Made by a program: the position numbers and the translations under genes. The notes under the pieces are model-generated. The model saw nothing but the letters and a program-made list of their open reading frames with translations. It searched no databases and was not told the DNA's origin. DNA of 64,000 nt from Pedobacter sp. PAMC26386 (GTDB lineage Bacteria > Bacteroidota > Bacteroidia > Sphingobacteriales > Sphingobacteriaceae): positions 1,798,001 to 1,862,000 of the forward strand of contig CP060294.1 in the NCBI GenBank assembly GCA_014302835.1, given 5' to 3'. Below, piece after piece: positions 1-8,679 of the stretch (positions are counted from its first letter, which is position 1; each line of letters opens with the position of its first letter).

Positions 1-12
1 ACTCAAACGAAG

Positions 13-1068
13 ATGAAAACAATAGCAAAATTATTTATGATTGCCCTATTTGCAATCGCTTTTGGCCCCACTAAAGTGAAAGCTCAACAAGCAGCACTGA
101 AAACCGACAGCGCACATCTGCTACTAGACACCATTCTGAACTTTACCAAAAGCAGATCACTTTACCGTGATAAAGTGAATTGGAAAACGGTAGAAGACAG
201 TGTACGTGCTACCGCAGCTAACGCCACAAGCATTAAGGATGCCTTGCCTGCTGTACAATTACTTTACAAATTATTGGGAGACCACCATGGATTTATTACC
301 TATAAAAAAAAGACTTATGGTTGGAAAGATGGCAATAAGCCCCTGGATAAAATGGCACATCCAGCTTTGGTTAAAAAAATAAGAGAGGGTTATAAGCTAA
401 CGCCTAAACGACTGGAAAAAGGTTACGCCTACCTCCTGGTACCGGATAACAATCCCACACACAATGGCGATATAGGCAAAATAGCAAAGCAAATAAGGGA
501 TTCTTTAGCATTATTTAATCCGCGCGGATTAAAAGGAATCATCATTGATTTACGGCTCAATCCCGGAGGTGCTATGTGGCCAATGATTGGTGGACTATCA
601 GCTTTATTTGAACCAGGCAAACTCGGTGCATTTATATTCCCGGCATCACAAAAACAGGAAGAATGGGGAATAAAGAAAAATATCACCAATAGTATAGTCT
701 ACGATGATACTGATACCGTGTGTAATGTACAGAGCCGGGGCAAAAACCTTCATGACCTGAAAGTAGTAGTACTGATAGGACCTTATACCTGCAGTTCGGG
801 CGAAGCATTGGCTATATCTTTTAAAGGACGTAAAAACACTTGGTTTATAGGTGAAAACACTGGCGGCTATACTACTGCTAATGATTCGTTCCAATTTAAT
901 AGCAAAATTGGTTTTTTCCTGGCCACATCTGTGGAAGCAGACCGTAATGGTCAAATTTATTTGGATAATGTAAAACCAGACGAAGAAATAACTGGCGCCG
1001 ATGATTTTGATAATTTAAAGAACGATCAAAAAGTAATTGCTGCACTAAAATGGCTTAAACGCAAATAA
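13..1068 (+). CDS. S41 family peptidase, secreted
   Basis: A 351-residue protein that begins with a clear Sec signal peptide ending near an AQQ motif at residue 24-26. The C-terminal half is a tail-specific-protease fold: the beta strand GIIIDLRLNPGG at about 175-186, then the nucleophile region TCSSGEA at about 259-265 with Ser261/Ser262, then ENTGG. These are hallmarks of S41 peptidases related to C-terminal processing proteases. No PDZ domain is obvious, so this is the short Bacteroidota form, probably acting in the periplasm on unknown peptides. It stands alone and ends at a shared hairpin terminator facing the convergent RidA gene. The substrate cannot be predicted. Confidence 0.88.
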   Translation: MKTIAKLFMIALFAIAFGPTKVKAQQAALKTDSAHLLLDTILNFTKSRSLYRDKVNWKTVEDSVRATAANATSIKDALPAVQLLYKLLGDHHGFITYKKKTYGWKDGNKPLDKMAHPALVKKIREGYKLTPKRLEKGYAYLLVPDNNPTHNGDIGKIAKQIRDSLALFNPRGLKGIIIDLRLNPGGAMWPMIGGLSALFEPGKLGAFIFPASQKQEEWGIKKNITNSIVYDDTDTVCNVQSRGKNLHDLKVVVLIGPYTCSSGEALAISFKGRKNTWFIGENTGGYTTANDSFQFNSKIGFFLATSVEADRNGQIYLDNVKPDEEITGADDFDNLKNDQKVIAALKWLKRK

Positions 1069-1119
1069 GAAGCTCAATATCTAGCATAGATGACTCAGAG
1101 TTAAATCAGGCGTAACAAC

Positions 1120-1155
1120 GAAGTCTTATTATCTTATAAAAGATAATAAGACTTC
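1120..1155. terminator. bidirectional hairpin terminator
   Basis: A perfect 16-bp inverted repeat (GAAGTCTTATTATCTT, loop ATAA) sits between the convergent S41 peptidase and RidA genes. It is AT-rich, so a run of U follows the stem on either strand. Confidence 0.75.
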
Positions 1156-1168
1156 ATAACCCTACTGT

Positions 1169-1558
1169 TTACTTCACCACAGTAGCCTCAAGTTCAACTT
1201 TTAGTGTTTCAAAAAGGCTTTTCACTTCCAGCAAAGTAAGCGCTTGCTTAATTCCATGCTTAGTTACCCAGTCTTGAAAAACATCAAAACAAGCCCAGAG
1301 CTCTGCTGTTGCAGTTGTATAGATATTTAACCGTACAATACCCTTGCATTCGTATCCAGCCTCTCTAATTACTTGTTCCAGATTCTGCAGCGCCAGAGTT
1401 AATTGAGTCTTCATATCTTCGTTACTCGATATTCCATCAGCACTTATTGCTGTCTGACCTGAACAATAAAGCGTACTTTTTACATTCTTCACTTCAACGG
1501 CTTGCACATAATTGCGTTCATCCTGCCATTTCCAGGGATTAATAATTCTTGTTTCCAT
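1169..1558 (-). CDS. RidA family (YjgF/YER057c/UK114) protein
   Basis: A 129-residue protein of normal RidA length. It has the YCSGQTAIS segment near residues 31-39, GYECKGIVRLNIYTT near 68-82, with the arginine that binds the substrate carboxylate in RidA enzymes, and a C-terminal VELEATVV strand. RidA proteins hydrolyse reactive enamine/imine intermediates from PLP enzymes; divergent members have other, often unknown, substrates. It lies downstream of the Crp/Fnr gene on the same strand with a 122-bp gap, so it probably has its own promoter. It is clearly in the superfamily, but whether it is true RidA deaminase cannot be settled here. Confidence 0.88.
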   Translation of the reverse strand: METRIINPWKWQDERNYVQAVEVKNVKSTLYCSGQTAISADGISSNEDMKTQLTLALQNLEQVIREAGYECKGIVRLNIYTTATAELWACFDVFQDWVTKHGIKQALTLLEVKSLFETLKVELEATVVK

Positions 1559-1680
1559 TTTATCGGGACTTTGAGTTTGTGCCTATGCAGACAATGTTTA
1601 AAATTCAAAACCAAAGTTGAGGATAACACTTGAAATTAAGTCTTGACATACCTCACTATTACAAAGTGAGCTATATCACA

Positions 1681-2244
1681 CTAAGGAGATAACCTACTTA
1701 GCGTTTCGCGGGAAACACCCAGATAAGCAGCGAGGAGGCTTTTGGGCACGCGTTGAATAAGTGAAGGATATTGTTTAAGTAGCTGTTCATAACGATCTTT
1801 CGCATTAGAAGTTAGCCAGGATATAATACGTCGCTGCGATCCAATAAAGCCAAAATTCGATTTTTCAAGGAAGAAACGTTCTATCTTCTGGAGACCGTCA
1901 CATAGCTTTTTGTAGTCTTCGAACGAAATGCATAAGACTTCTGTATCTTCAATACATTCTAGCGACATTGTCGCTTTAGTCTGAGTATAATAAGCGTAGT
2001 AATCACTTTCCCACCAATCTTCCATAGCAAAAGAAACGATGTGCTGTTTTCCAGTACCATCGGTATGCACAAGCTTTAAAAGACCGGAAACTACAAAGTA
2101 AGAATACTTTACAGCTTCACCTTCCTGAATAAGAAATTGATGTTTCTTAAATTTTTTAGTGGTAAAATGAGTACATATAAACGCAAACTCATCATCACTC
2201 AGCGGCACTATCTTTTCTATATGTTCCTTTAGTTTATCATGCAT
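1681..2244 (-). CDS. Crp/Fnr family transcriptional regulator
   Basis: 187 residues. The N-terminal cyclic-nucleotide-binding-type beta barrel (about residues 25-115) includes FLIQEGEAVKYSYFVVSGLLKL. The C-terminal winged helix ends VPKSLLAAYLGVSRETLSRL. The protein stops a few residues after that recognition helix, a little short for the family. Its start lies 4 bp after the HxlR stop, so HxlR and Crp/Fnr are probably co-transcribed from the palindromic region at 2633-2686. The Bacteroidota Crp/Fnr paralogues usually sit next to oxidoreductase genes; here the divergent neighbour is an SDR. The ligand is unknown. Confidence 0.9.
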   Translation of the reverse strand: MHDKLKEHIEKIVPLSDDEFAFICTHFTTKKFKKHQFLIQEGEAVKYSYFVVSGLLKLVHTDGTGKQHIVSFAMEDWWESDYYAYYTQTKATMSLECIEDTEVLCISFEDYKKLCDGLQKIERFFLEKSNFGFIGSQRRIISWLTSNAKDRYEQLLKQYPSLIQRVPKSLLAAYLGVSRETLSRLSP

Positions 2245-2248
2245 TGGC

Positions 2249-2602
2249 TTATAGATTTGTTCTATCAGATTTCTTGCCAGCTATAATTTTCCGGTGTTCT
2301 ATCCCCCATCGGATCATCTCTAAGATAATCGGGCCGAATGACTTACAGTAGTTAGTAGATTCATAAATTACCTGTACATCTGCATCCCGGTCGGCTGTCC
2401 TTTTTATTAAATTATTCAGTTCCATATTTTTTAGTTCTCTGGATAACATCCTGGTCGTAATCCCAGGAATACTTCTTTCAATTTCTCTGAATCGTTTATT
2501 GCCATTGCAGATTGAATTGATAATAGGGAGTTTCCATTTTCCGCCGAGTACATAAATAGTATCCTGGAGTGCCTGAACTTCTACTTGTTGATTCCTTTCC
2601 AT
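2249..2602 (-). CDS. HxlR family winged-helix regulator
   Basis: 117 residues with the typical HxlR signature: GGKWKLPIINSI near residues 20-31, then FREIERSIPGITTRMLSRELKNME as the recognition region, then the beta wing. HxlR proteins bind as dimers to palindromic operators and often sense electrophiles or oxidants through cysteines. Two cysteines are visible, in NSICNG and NYCKSFG. It is divergent from the SDR gene at 2698, and a 24-bp-arm palindrome fills the shared promoter. This strongly suggests autorepression and control of the SDR, a common HxlR arrangement. Confidence 0.92.
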   Translation of the reverse strand: MERNQQVEVQALQDTIYVLGGKWKLPIINSICNGNKRFREIERSIPGITTRMLSRELKNMELNNLIKRTADRDADVQVIYESTNYCKSFGPIILEMIRWGIEHRKIIAGKKSDRTNL

Positions 2603-2632
2603 CTTGCTGAAAAATTAGTCTGGTATACACCG

Positions 2633-2686
2633 TTATACTGGTTACAAAGTTATATCATTTGCGATATAACTTTGTAACCAGTATAA
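2633..2686. promoter_or_regulatory. 24-bp-arm palindromic operator with divergent -7 boxes
   Basis: A perfect inverted repeat has arms at 2633-2656 and 2663-2686 and a 6-bp spacer. Each arm carries an outward-facing TAACTTTG, matching the Bacteroidota -7 consensus TAnnTTTG: 2667-2674 reads toward the SDR and 2645-2652 (complement) reads toward HxlR. The two promoters therefore overlap one symmetric operator. HxlR is the obvious candidate ligand; this is inferred from position. Confidence 0.78.
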
Positions 2687-2697
2687 AAATAAAAACA

Positions 2698-3441
2698 ATG
2701 AATAATCTAAAAAACAAAATAGCAGTGATAACCGGGAGCAATAGTGGAATTGGTTATGCAACAGCAAAAGAATTAAAAGAACAAGGTGCAAAAGTAATCA
2801 TCACTGGCCGTAGAAAAGAAGCAATTACCCAGGCAGCGACAGAACTTGGAGTAACTGCAATCGTTGCAGACCAGTCAAACATTGAGGCTATTGAAAATCT
2901 TACCAACAAAGTAAAAGATACTTATGGAAAAATTGACATCCTGTTTATCAATGCAGGAGTTGTTAAACAGTCTACGATTGAACAAGCAACAGAGGCCCAC
3001 TTTGATGAAATTATAAATATCAATTTTAAAGGAGCTTATTTCACTTTAAATCGCTTCATCCCTTTGCTTAATGATGGGGCCTCTGTTATTCTGCTTTCTT
3101 CTATTGTAGCTACAAAAACTTTTGTCGGCTCTTCTGTTTATTCGTCGAGTAAGGCAGCACTGAATTCTGTCATGAAGACAGCAGCAATAGAACTTGCTCC
3201 TAGAAATATTCGGGTAAATGCAGTAAGTCCAGGCCCTACTCAAACCGAAATCATGAATAAAGCAGGATTAGATGTGGCCACGATCAAAACAATTAAAGCA
3301 GGGCTGGTAGACAGGATTCCACTAAAACTGGTGGGGACTGCAGAAGATGTAGCAGGTATGGTTGCTTATTTATCCGGAGATGCTGCGAAATTCATTACCG
3401 GAACTGAGATTATCATGGACGGTGGAATGGTTTTAGCCTAA
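2698..3441 (+). CDS. SDR family NAD(P)-dependent oxidoreductase
   Basis: 247 residues from the ATG at 2698. An upstream in-frame TTG at 2659 lies inside the operator palindrome and is rejected. It is a classical short-chain dehydrogenase: TGSNSGIG cofactor loop at 12-19, NAG near 85, catalytic Ser135, Tyr148 and Lys152 (13-residue Ser-Tyr spacing as expected), then the SPGPTQTE segment and a C-terminal MDGGM. It is divergent from HxlR/Crp. The substrate is unknown; HxlR-linked SDRs are often part of electrophile or quinone stress responses. Confidence 0.92.
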   Translation: MNNLKNKIAVITGSNSGIGYATAKELKEQGAKVIITGRRKEAITQAATELGVTAIVADQSNIEAIENLTNKVKDTYGKIDILFINAGVVKQSTIEQATEAHFDEIININFKGAYFTLNRFIPLLNDGASVILLSSIVATKTFVGSSVYSSSKAALNSVMKTAAIELAPRNIRVNAVSPGPTQTEIMNKAGLDVATIKTIKAGLVDRIPLKLVGTAEDVAGMVAYLSGDAAKFITGTEIIMDGGMVLA

Positions 3442-3462
3442 GGTAAACTGCTATTTAAAGAA

Positions 3463-3495
3463 AAAGCTGTACCATCAATTGAATGGTACAGCTTT
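3463..3495. terminator. bidirectional hairpin terminator
   Basis: 13-bp arms AAAGCTGTACCAT (3463-3475) and ATGGTACAGCTTT (3483-3495) lie between convergent genes. The right arm lies inside the last codons of the MauE-like gene, so the hairpin doubles as coding DNA. Confidence 0.7.
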
Positions 3496-3912
3496 GCCTC
3501 TATCCTGATAAGTATTCAGCAACACTCCTGCGGCGGCCATCAAAGTAAATACTGCATTGAATGTAATATGTACAGGGTAAGACATTTTACCAAGAATACC
3601 TCCGCATGAGCAAGGTATATTTGTATAAAAAAAGTAGAGCGTACTTAAATAAAATGTAAAAAGAAGCATTACAAAAAATGACAAGAAAAGTCCTGTTCTT
3701 CTGGTTACAGAGAAACTAAGGAATAAAACGATCAGGAATTCTGTGCCCAATACAACAGGGGCTAACATACCTTTATCATATCTAACCAGTAGAGGTGATT
3801 TACTGAGGTCGGAAAGAAAAAGTGGGTAGTCCATTGCTTTGAAAATACCTGCATACATAAAAAGTGTGCATAAAAGCACGACTATGGCTATTTGTATGTA
3901 ATTAATTTTCAT
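3475..3912 (-). CDS. MauE/DoxX-like redox-associated membrane protein
   Basis: 145 residues with about four hydrophobic helices and a CSCGG motif at residues 101-105 just after the third helix. This layout is typical of Bacteroidota MauE/DoxX-family proteins, which are thought to pass reducing equivalents for disulfide chemistry in the periplasm. Its ATG overlaps the stop of the upstream gene (3909-3912, ATGA), which implies translational coupling. Together with the small Cys-containing peptide at 4955-5119 it suggests a thiol-handling role for the cluster, an inference from context. Confidence 0.75.
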   Translation of the reverse strand: MKINYIQIAIVVLLCTLFMYAGIFKAMDYPLFLSDLSKSPLLVRYDKGMLAPVVLGTEFLIVLFLSFSVTRRTGLFLSFFVMLLFTFYLSTLYFFYTNIPCSCGGILGKMSYPVHITFNAVFTLMAAAGVLLNTYQDRGKAVPFN

Positions 3913-4889
3913 AAAGAAGTAAGCTTGAAGATGAGTATATTATTTTCATAAGCAGCAACCAGTGTATCTGAATACATGGCCAATTGCAATACTGGTTTAT
4001 TCTGGTAACCAGGTAATTTAAAACTGCCTTCATAACCACCAGATACAGTACTGTAAACATCCACAACAGGGCCGCGATATCCACTTGTTATCGCATCTTC
4101 AGATAATACATAAGATAGTACATAGAGATGTTTAGGATCTGCTGTAGCAGTTGAATTAATAACAATGGATTTGCTGGAACGGGTATATATATTTCCTGCG
4201 GTTACAGCGATATTGGAAGCTTTTGTTTGATCGATGGTATTGAGAAAAGAAATTTTATTCAATAATTCATCATACCTAATAATCCCGGAATTATAGAACG
4301 GAATATAGAAATGATAGCGCGAAGCTACATTTCTGATAAAAAAGCCATCCGCAGAGAGTCCACCGTCTTTAAAGAAAGGAAATTGATAAAGTAACGTATC
4401 CGTTTTTTTTAACAGAAAGCTTTTGAGTTTCAACTGCATGATTTTTTTCGTCGTATCATATTCAGATACGAGAAAAGAGTTGTGAACAGGAGTAACTTTT
4501 TTTTCATCAGGCTGGTAAGTAATGATTTTACTGCCCGAATCATCAAAAATATAAAAAGTTCTGGTAGCAGTATCTATTTCCAGTCTCGTAACCATACTTA
4601 TTGGCAGATCCTTTTTACTGATCAGCGTATCGAGTTTATGCGATAAAGTGTTGTATCGAAAGATACTATTCTTATTATACACATACCCATAGACATTGCC
4701 CCGGGCGGCTTTCATAATGCTTACCCTTCCTGGAAACAAAGCAGTATCAACTGGTATTAACTGGTACTTGTGATAATCCCTTTTGAAATTTGTAACAATC
4801 CTGTCAGGCTCTGCACCTTTGACCAATATATACATAACGATAAGTGCACTGCAAGAGAGTGCAGCGAGTATAAGTAGATTTTTTTTCAT
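3909..4889 (-). CDS. hypothetical membrane-anchored propeller-like protein
   Basis: 326 residues starting with one N-terminal hydrophobic helix (about 5-25), then a soluble exported region. Repeated strand-rich segments with polar turns (for example FYIFDDSGSKIITY and HLYVLSYVLS) look like blades of a beta propeller. No catalytic motif is visible. It is the middle gene of a peptide/propeller/MauE set and overlaps the MauE start by 4 bp. Similar trios occur in Sphingobacteriaceae, but the function is not known to me. Confidence 0.6.
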   Translation of the reverse strand: MKKNLLILAALSCSALIVMYILVKGAEPDRIVTNFKRDYHKYQLIPVDTALFPGRVSIMKAARGNVYGYVYNKNSIFRYNTLSHKLDTLISKKDLPISMVTRLEIDTATRTFYIFDDSGSKIITYQPDEKKVTPVHNSFLVSEYDTTKKIMQLKLKSFLLKKTDTLLYQFPFFKDGGLSADGFFIRNVASRYHFYIPFYNSGIIRYDELLNKISFLNTIDQTKASNIAVTAGNIYTRSSKSIVINSTATADPKHLYVLSYVLSEDAITSGYRGPVVDVYSTVSGGYEGSFKLPGYQNKPVLQLAMYSDTLVAAYENNILIFKLTSL

Positions 4890-4954
4890 AAAAGAAGGCT
4901 GCCTGAGCAGCCCCTAGTTTTTAAGATGTAAAGAAATAAATTTTGTGTTGATTA

Positions 4955-5119
4955 TTAAGGGCAGATTTGTGTTTTAATACCCCATGCTCCGGTTGAGTTA
5001 CATTTAACATCTGGCTCACAGTGACAGTAAACAGCAATTTTTGGTTGATTTGCCTTAACGACAACGGCAGTAAAAGTGCCTGCAACAAGCACTAGTGATA
5101 GGAAGACTAACTTTTTCAT
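4955..5119 (-). CDS. small secreted cysteine-containing peptide precursor
   Basis: A 54-residue ORF reads from ATG at 5119 to TAA at 4955. The first ~23 residues (MKKLVFLSLVLVAG...VKA) form a signal peptide. The mature part is only ~31 residues with four cysteines, in the pattern CHC-x5-C-x12-C, ending ICP. It lies 65 bp upstream of the propeller gene on the same strand and probably heads the cluster. It resembles, in design only, the small exported peptides (NVEALA- or DUF6520-like) that accompany MauE genes in Bacteroidota. The role is unknown. Confidence 0.65.
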   Translation of the reverse strand: MKKLVFLSLVLVAGTFTAVVVKANQPKIAVYCHCEPDVKCNSTGAWGIKTQICP

Positions 5120-5501
5120 AGGTTTTGTTTTAGTTATTTGGTAATAAATTAATTAATAGATATGATTTTGGTAATTACATATTTCATTATTGATTCATTT
5201 GGTTGGTTGAGGTTGACTATCTATCGTATGTATTAACTAATCTAATTAATGTTTTTCAAATTGTCAATATTTTACAGAAATATATTTAATGTAAACTCCT
5301 GAACACTAAACACCTGAAGAATAAACCAGGTTGGAATCCCCTATAGCCAAACAAAGGCATGATTTAGAAAACACAAGTTAGATTTACTTTCCACAAACTC
5401 AACAGCTTTAAAAACAGGATCGAGATAACGGGCATAATTACCGTGCATAAGGTTTTTATTTAGGTGATGTAAGAAAGTTAATTAGCAAAAAACATTCATT
5501 A
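5120..5501. other. AT-rich intergenic region
   Basis: 382 bp between the small peptide gene and the DyP peroxidase gene. It should contain the peptide promoter on the minus strand and the DyP-operon terminator. I see no RNA gene, clear repeat or conserved ORF in it. Confidence 0.5.
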
Positions 5502-7193
5502 CTAGACATTATTCGATTCGGACAATACATGGGTGATTGCACTTAAAGAAGGGCTAAAAAAATAACCACCACCTGTTGGCGTTATCCACTGGTCACTAGT
5601 TGACAAATTAACAGGCTGTGCCTCTTCGTCAAATACCATACCTGCACGTACCCTATCCTGGTCATAATTACCATTCAGTCCGATCGCAATATCATCTCCA
5701 CCTGGATTTCTAGGACTGAAGCGGTTACTCATCCACCTGTTCCGTAAAAACTCGAATTGATTTTCTATAGACACCTGATAACTCAGAAATATAAGTCCTC
5801 TGTTGCCTTTGGCCGGATCAGGAGTATTAGGGTCTAGTGGATTGAAGAGTGGCGGTCCGTAAGGAAGTCCGCGCCTCAGCAAGCGCTGTTGAAAACTAGC
5901 TAGAGTTCCCCCCGCATCATTAGATGTATCTCGCGTATTGACTTTCCGGATGTGACCACTCATTGGGCAGGTCAGACCAATAGGATCAGCTTTGGATTGA
6001 GGATAGTTATCCTGGTAACCATTCACCATATTTACCGGACATGAATCTGACGCATATCTGAAATAATTATTGGCCATCTTATCAGCACCTAATGCCTTAT
6101 CATCCTTATCCTGTACACGTGCATATGGGGCACCACCAGGCCATCTGCCAATTAACATGGCCGCCAGCTTTTGGGGTGACATATCGGTAAACTTGCCCTG
6201 CTTTGAAAGTTCATCAGAAGTATCCAGCATATATTTCCAGAACATTTTAACATCCTGCTTGTATCTTCTGAAAACCATAAATGATCCATTCTTCGTCCAT
6301 ATAGGCCCCTCCGTACTAATCGAACCCGGAATGAGAGGATCAAGAGTTTGTCCGGGATAGCCAAATATAAACTCGCCTGGCCAGGAAAGAAACTGGCCAG
6401 GGTACCCATATAAAAGTGAATCGGGAAGTACATTTTCCGCAATATATCTTTCCTGCAAATAATCCCCGGGCATATCAGATAACCGGCCTCTTACGCCTGG
6501 TTGAGATATACCATCTTTAAAACCAAAATGCTCCAGGCCAGTAACACCGTCACTTTCGATGGTATTCATTTCCTCATCATAAATACATTCCAATTTAAAA
6601 GCTGTTGCAATTTCTTTAACAAAAACTACTTTTTCCTGTAGTTGTTCCTGCCGATCGCCACCGATGATGATAAATACATCCGGTACATTATCTTTTCCAC
6701 CAAGTATCCAATTGTGCGGGCTGCCTTCATTATCAGGTGAAGTTGGATCACCAAGCGACGAAGAACGCTCGGCCAACCCTACTTTAAACGCTTCACTTTT
6801 AAAAGCAGCTGCACTCGGAGTCAACCTTTTTGTGCATTCATAAGAAAATGAAATATTCAGCCAGGTGGCACCGAGTTCGTCCTTGGGCTTATAACCAAGA
6901 CGTTTTTTACGTGCCCGGTATAATCTGCGAAAAGCCAGAACTTCCTCTAGTGTAGAGATATGAGGAAGAATCTCTTTTAAAAATTTCTTACCTGATAGCG
7001 TATCATGCATTTTAAAACAAAGTACATACTGATGAGGTTTGTTAAATCCTGGCAGCGCATTACCTTGTATATCTGATATATCAAGGACAGGTTCTAAAGG
7101 CGCATCTATATTGACTGGCCCTGTTTCTCGGCTTAGTGCTGTATAATTTTTTAATTCGATGTTATTTTCAGGTACAGGTGAGGTAGTATCCAT
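5502..7193 (-). CDS. Dyp-type (dye-decolorizing) peroxidase
   Basis: 563 residues. The DyP signature GFKDGISQPG puts the distal aspartate at 227. MSGHIRKVNTRD near 411-422 provides the proximal heme ligand His414, followed by LLRRGLPYG with the distal arginine region (437-441). The C-terminal LIFLSYQVSIENQFEFLRNRW is also typical. The enzyme uses hydrogen peroxide to oxidise dyes, phenolics or porphyrins. There is no signal peptide or Tat motif, so it looks cytosolic, perhaps compartment-packed, although no encapsulin gene is present. It is 28 bp downstream of the unknown 485-residue gene, so the two form an operon. At 563 residues it is long for the family. Confidence 0.93.
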   Translation of the reverse strand: MDTTSPVPENNIELKNYTALSRETGPVNIDAPLEPVLDISDIQGNALPGFNKPHQYVLCFKMHDTLSGKKFLKEILPHISTLEEVLAFRRLYRARKKRLGYKPKDELGATWLNISFSYECTKRLTPSAAAFKSEAFKVGLAERSSSLGDPTSPDNEGSPHNWILGGKDNVPDVFIIIGGDRQEQLQEKVVFVKEIATAFKLECIYDEEMNTIESDGVTGLEHFGFKDGISQPGVRGRLSDMPGDYLQERYIAENVLPDSLLYGYPGQFLSWPGEFIFGYPGQTLDPLIPGSISTEGPIWTKNGSFMVFRRYKQDVKMFWKYMLDTSDELSKQGKFTDMSPQKLAAMLIGRWPGGAPYARVQDKDDKALGADKMANNYFRYASDSCPVNMVNGYQDNYPQSKADPIGLTCPMSGHIRKVNTRDTSNDAGGTLASFQQRLLRRGLPYGPPLFNPLDPNTPDPAKGNRGLIFLSYQVSIENQFEFLRNRWMSNRFSPRNPGGDDIAIGLNGNYDQDRVRAGMVFDEEAQPVNLSTSDQWITPTGGGYFFSPSLSAITHVLSESNNV

Positions 7194-7221
7194 TTTTTGA
7201 TATTTACATGATTAAATTTAT

Positions 7222-8679
7222 CTATCTCTTTTTGTGTGCTGGTATGCCCGACATTTCGCGGTAAGGTTTAGCCTCTTGTACCGCTGAACTAAGCCCATCT
7301 TTAAGATCACTAACTAGTGTCTGACCGAAAGTTCCCTGGTCATTTTTAAAAGTTTCCTGATATCCCGTATGAATTGGATCTCCGATATCAGAAACTCTGG
7401 TAAGCGCATTCGAGACCTTGACATCAATGCAACAGAAAGTGGCGCAGGGTAGCATTGGGTTCTTGAATGTCCCAGGTCCCACCGCATTTCCTGTGATCTT
7501 GATATTAATATGTTCAGCTACTTGTCCACCCCAGTTGATAGGAACACCACCAATTTTCAGATCACTCACTGTAAAACCTTCTTTAGCTGGCACTTCAAAT
7601 ACAGCCCGTTCAATCATCCCGCCAGCTTCATCGCCGCGCACTACTTTGAAGTATTCTCTAGGGTCAATACTTTCACCGTTGGGCTTAGTAAAACCTTCAG
7701 TGTTCAAATCATGCATATATAAACCAATGGGATCTAGTATCGTCACGTAAGCACCCAGACGTGCAAGATCATTCACACTTGCTCCAATGGTTGGATCACT
7801 TGAACGGGATGTACCGCCATAACCAGAGCAGCAAACCAGCGCATCTGCCTGTACTACAGGTTTACCATTCTTTTGCCGTAATATAGTAGCATCAGCGCCT
7901 AACTGAATTTCGGCCTGTATAAAATTATTTGGATGAGAAAGATGCATGATCCCTTTCGTCGAGTTCCACATATTATATGGATTATAGTCCCCCTTGCGAA
8001 ACACTTGTATTTTAACGGGTTTACCATCTTTATCCGTGCCCATATAGTCATAATCCTGTTTACAGGCCAGATCCTCCAGTTTCACCTCTTTAGAAACATA
8101 CTCATGATACAGATCAAGCATCAGATTTTTATCTCCTGTAAATTTATAGGCAAAATTACCATTGGCGTCCTGCAATTCATCTCCATGCAGTGCCTGCCAA
8201 TATTCCGGTGGTTCTGACGTGAAGATTATCCTTAATATTTTTTGGGTATTCGGATCCCGCTCCACTCTAAACTCACAATACTCATCCAGAGGGCGGTATA
8301 AAAGATCCTTCCATAGTTTCCACATTTCACTTCCGACGGGACATGGAAAAAAAGGTGGCGCGGTCGGCAAACCAGGTCTTTTGTCACCCAGTGAAAACAA
8401 CTGTTCCGACTTAGGGTAAGCCATTTCTTTTCCGTAAGCGAGTACCAGTGTCCTGGGAAAAGCATTCCAGATAATATCCTGAATAAAACTCTGGCCAGAC
8501 GGGTCAGTTTTAGTCGCATTAAAGAATTGCACTGGCGTACCTGCTGGCAATCGCCCCTGTTCAATTTGAATTGCCCCGTCTATCCAGCCAGAAATGGCGT
8601 CACTCCATTGCTGAAGTTGATTCGGGATGTTGTTAAAATCGGTCATATTGCCAGGGGGATGGAACCTTTCTAATTTCAT
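7222..8679 (-). CDS. hypothetical protein, operon partner of the DyP peroxidase
   Basis: 485 residues with no signal peptide, no membrane helix and no motif I recognise. Visible features are a Trp/Pro-rich region around residues 100-160 (FFPCPVGSEMWKLWKD, CEFRVERDPNTQKI), a CCSGYGGTSRSSDP segment near 283-296, and a CATFCCIDVKVSN segment near 408-420. The cysteine pairs might bind a metal. It precedes the DyP gene by 28 bp in the same orientation, so the products are probably made together; it could be a substrate, an electron partner or an assembly factor. No function is assigned. Confidence 0.8.
   Translation of the reverse strand: MKLERFHPPGNMTDFNNIPNQLQQWSDAISGWIDGAIQIEQGRLPAGTPVQFFNATKTDPSGQSFIQDIIWNAFPRTLVLAYGKEMAYPKSEQLFSLGDKRPGLPTAPPFFPCPVGSEMWKLWKDLLYRPLDEYCEFRVERDPNTQKILRIIFTSEPPEYWQALHGDELQDANGNFAYKFTGDKNLMLDLYHEYVSKEVKLEDLACKQDYDYMGTDKDGKPVKIQVFRKGDYNPYNMWNSTKGIMHLSHPNNFIQAEIQLGADATILRQKNGKPVVQADALVCCSGYGGTSRSSDPTIGASVNDLARLGAYVTILDPIGLYMHDLNTEGFTKPNGESIDPREYFKVVRGDEAGGMIERAVFEVPAKEGFTVSDLKIGGVPINWGGQVAEHINIKITGNAVGPGTFKNPMLPCATFCCIDVKVSNALTRVSDIGDPIHTGYQETFKNDQGTFGQTLVSDLKDGLSSAVQEAKPYREMSGIPAHKKR

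Noticed and set aside
2659..2697. Upstream TTG start of the SDR gene
   Set aside because: It would put coding sequence inside the palindromic operator; ATG 2698 gives the normal SDR N-terminus.
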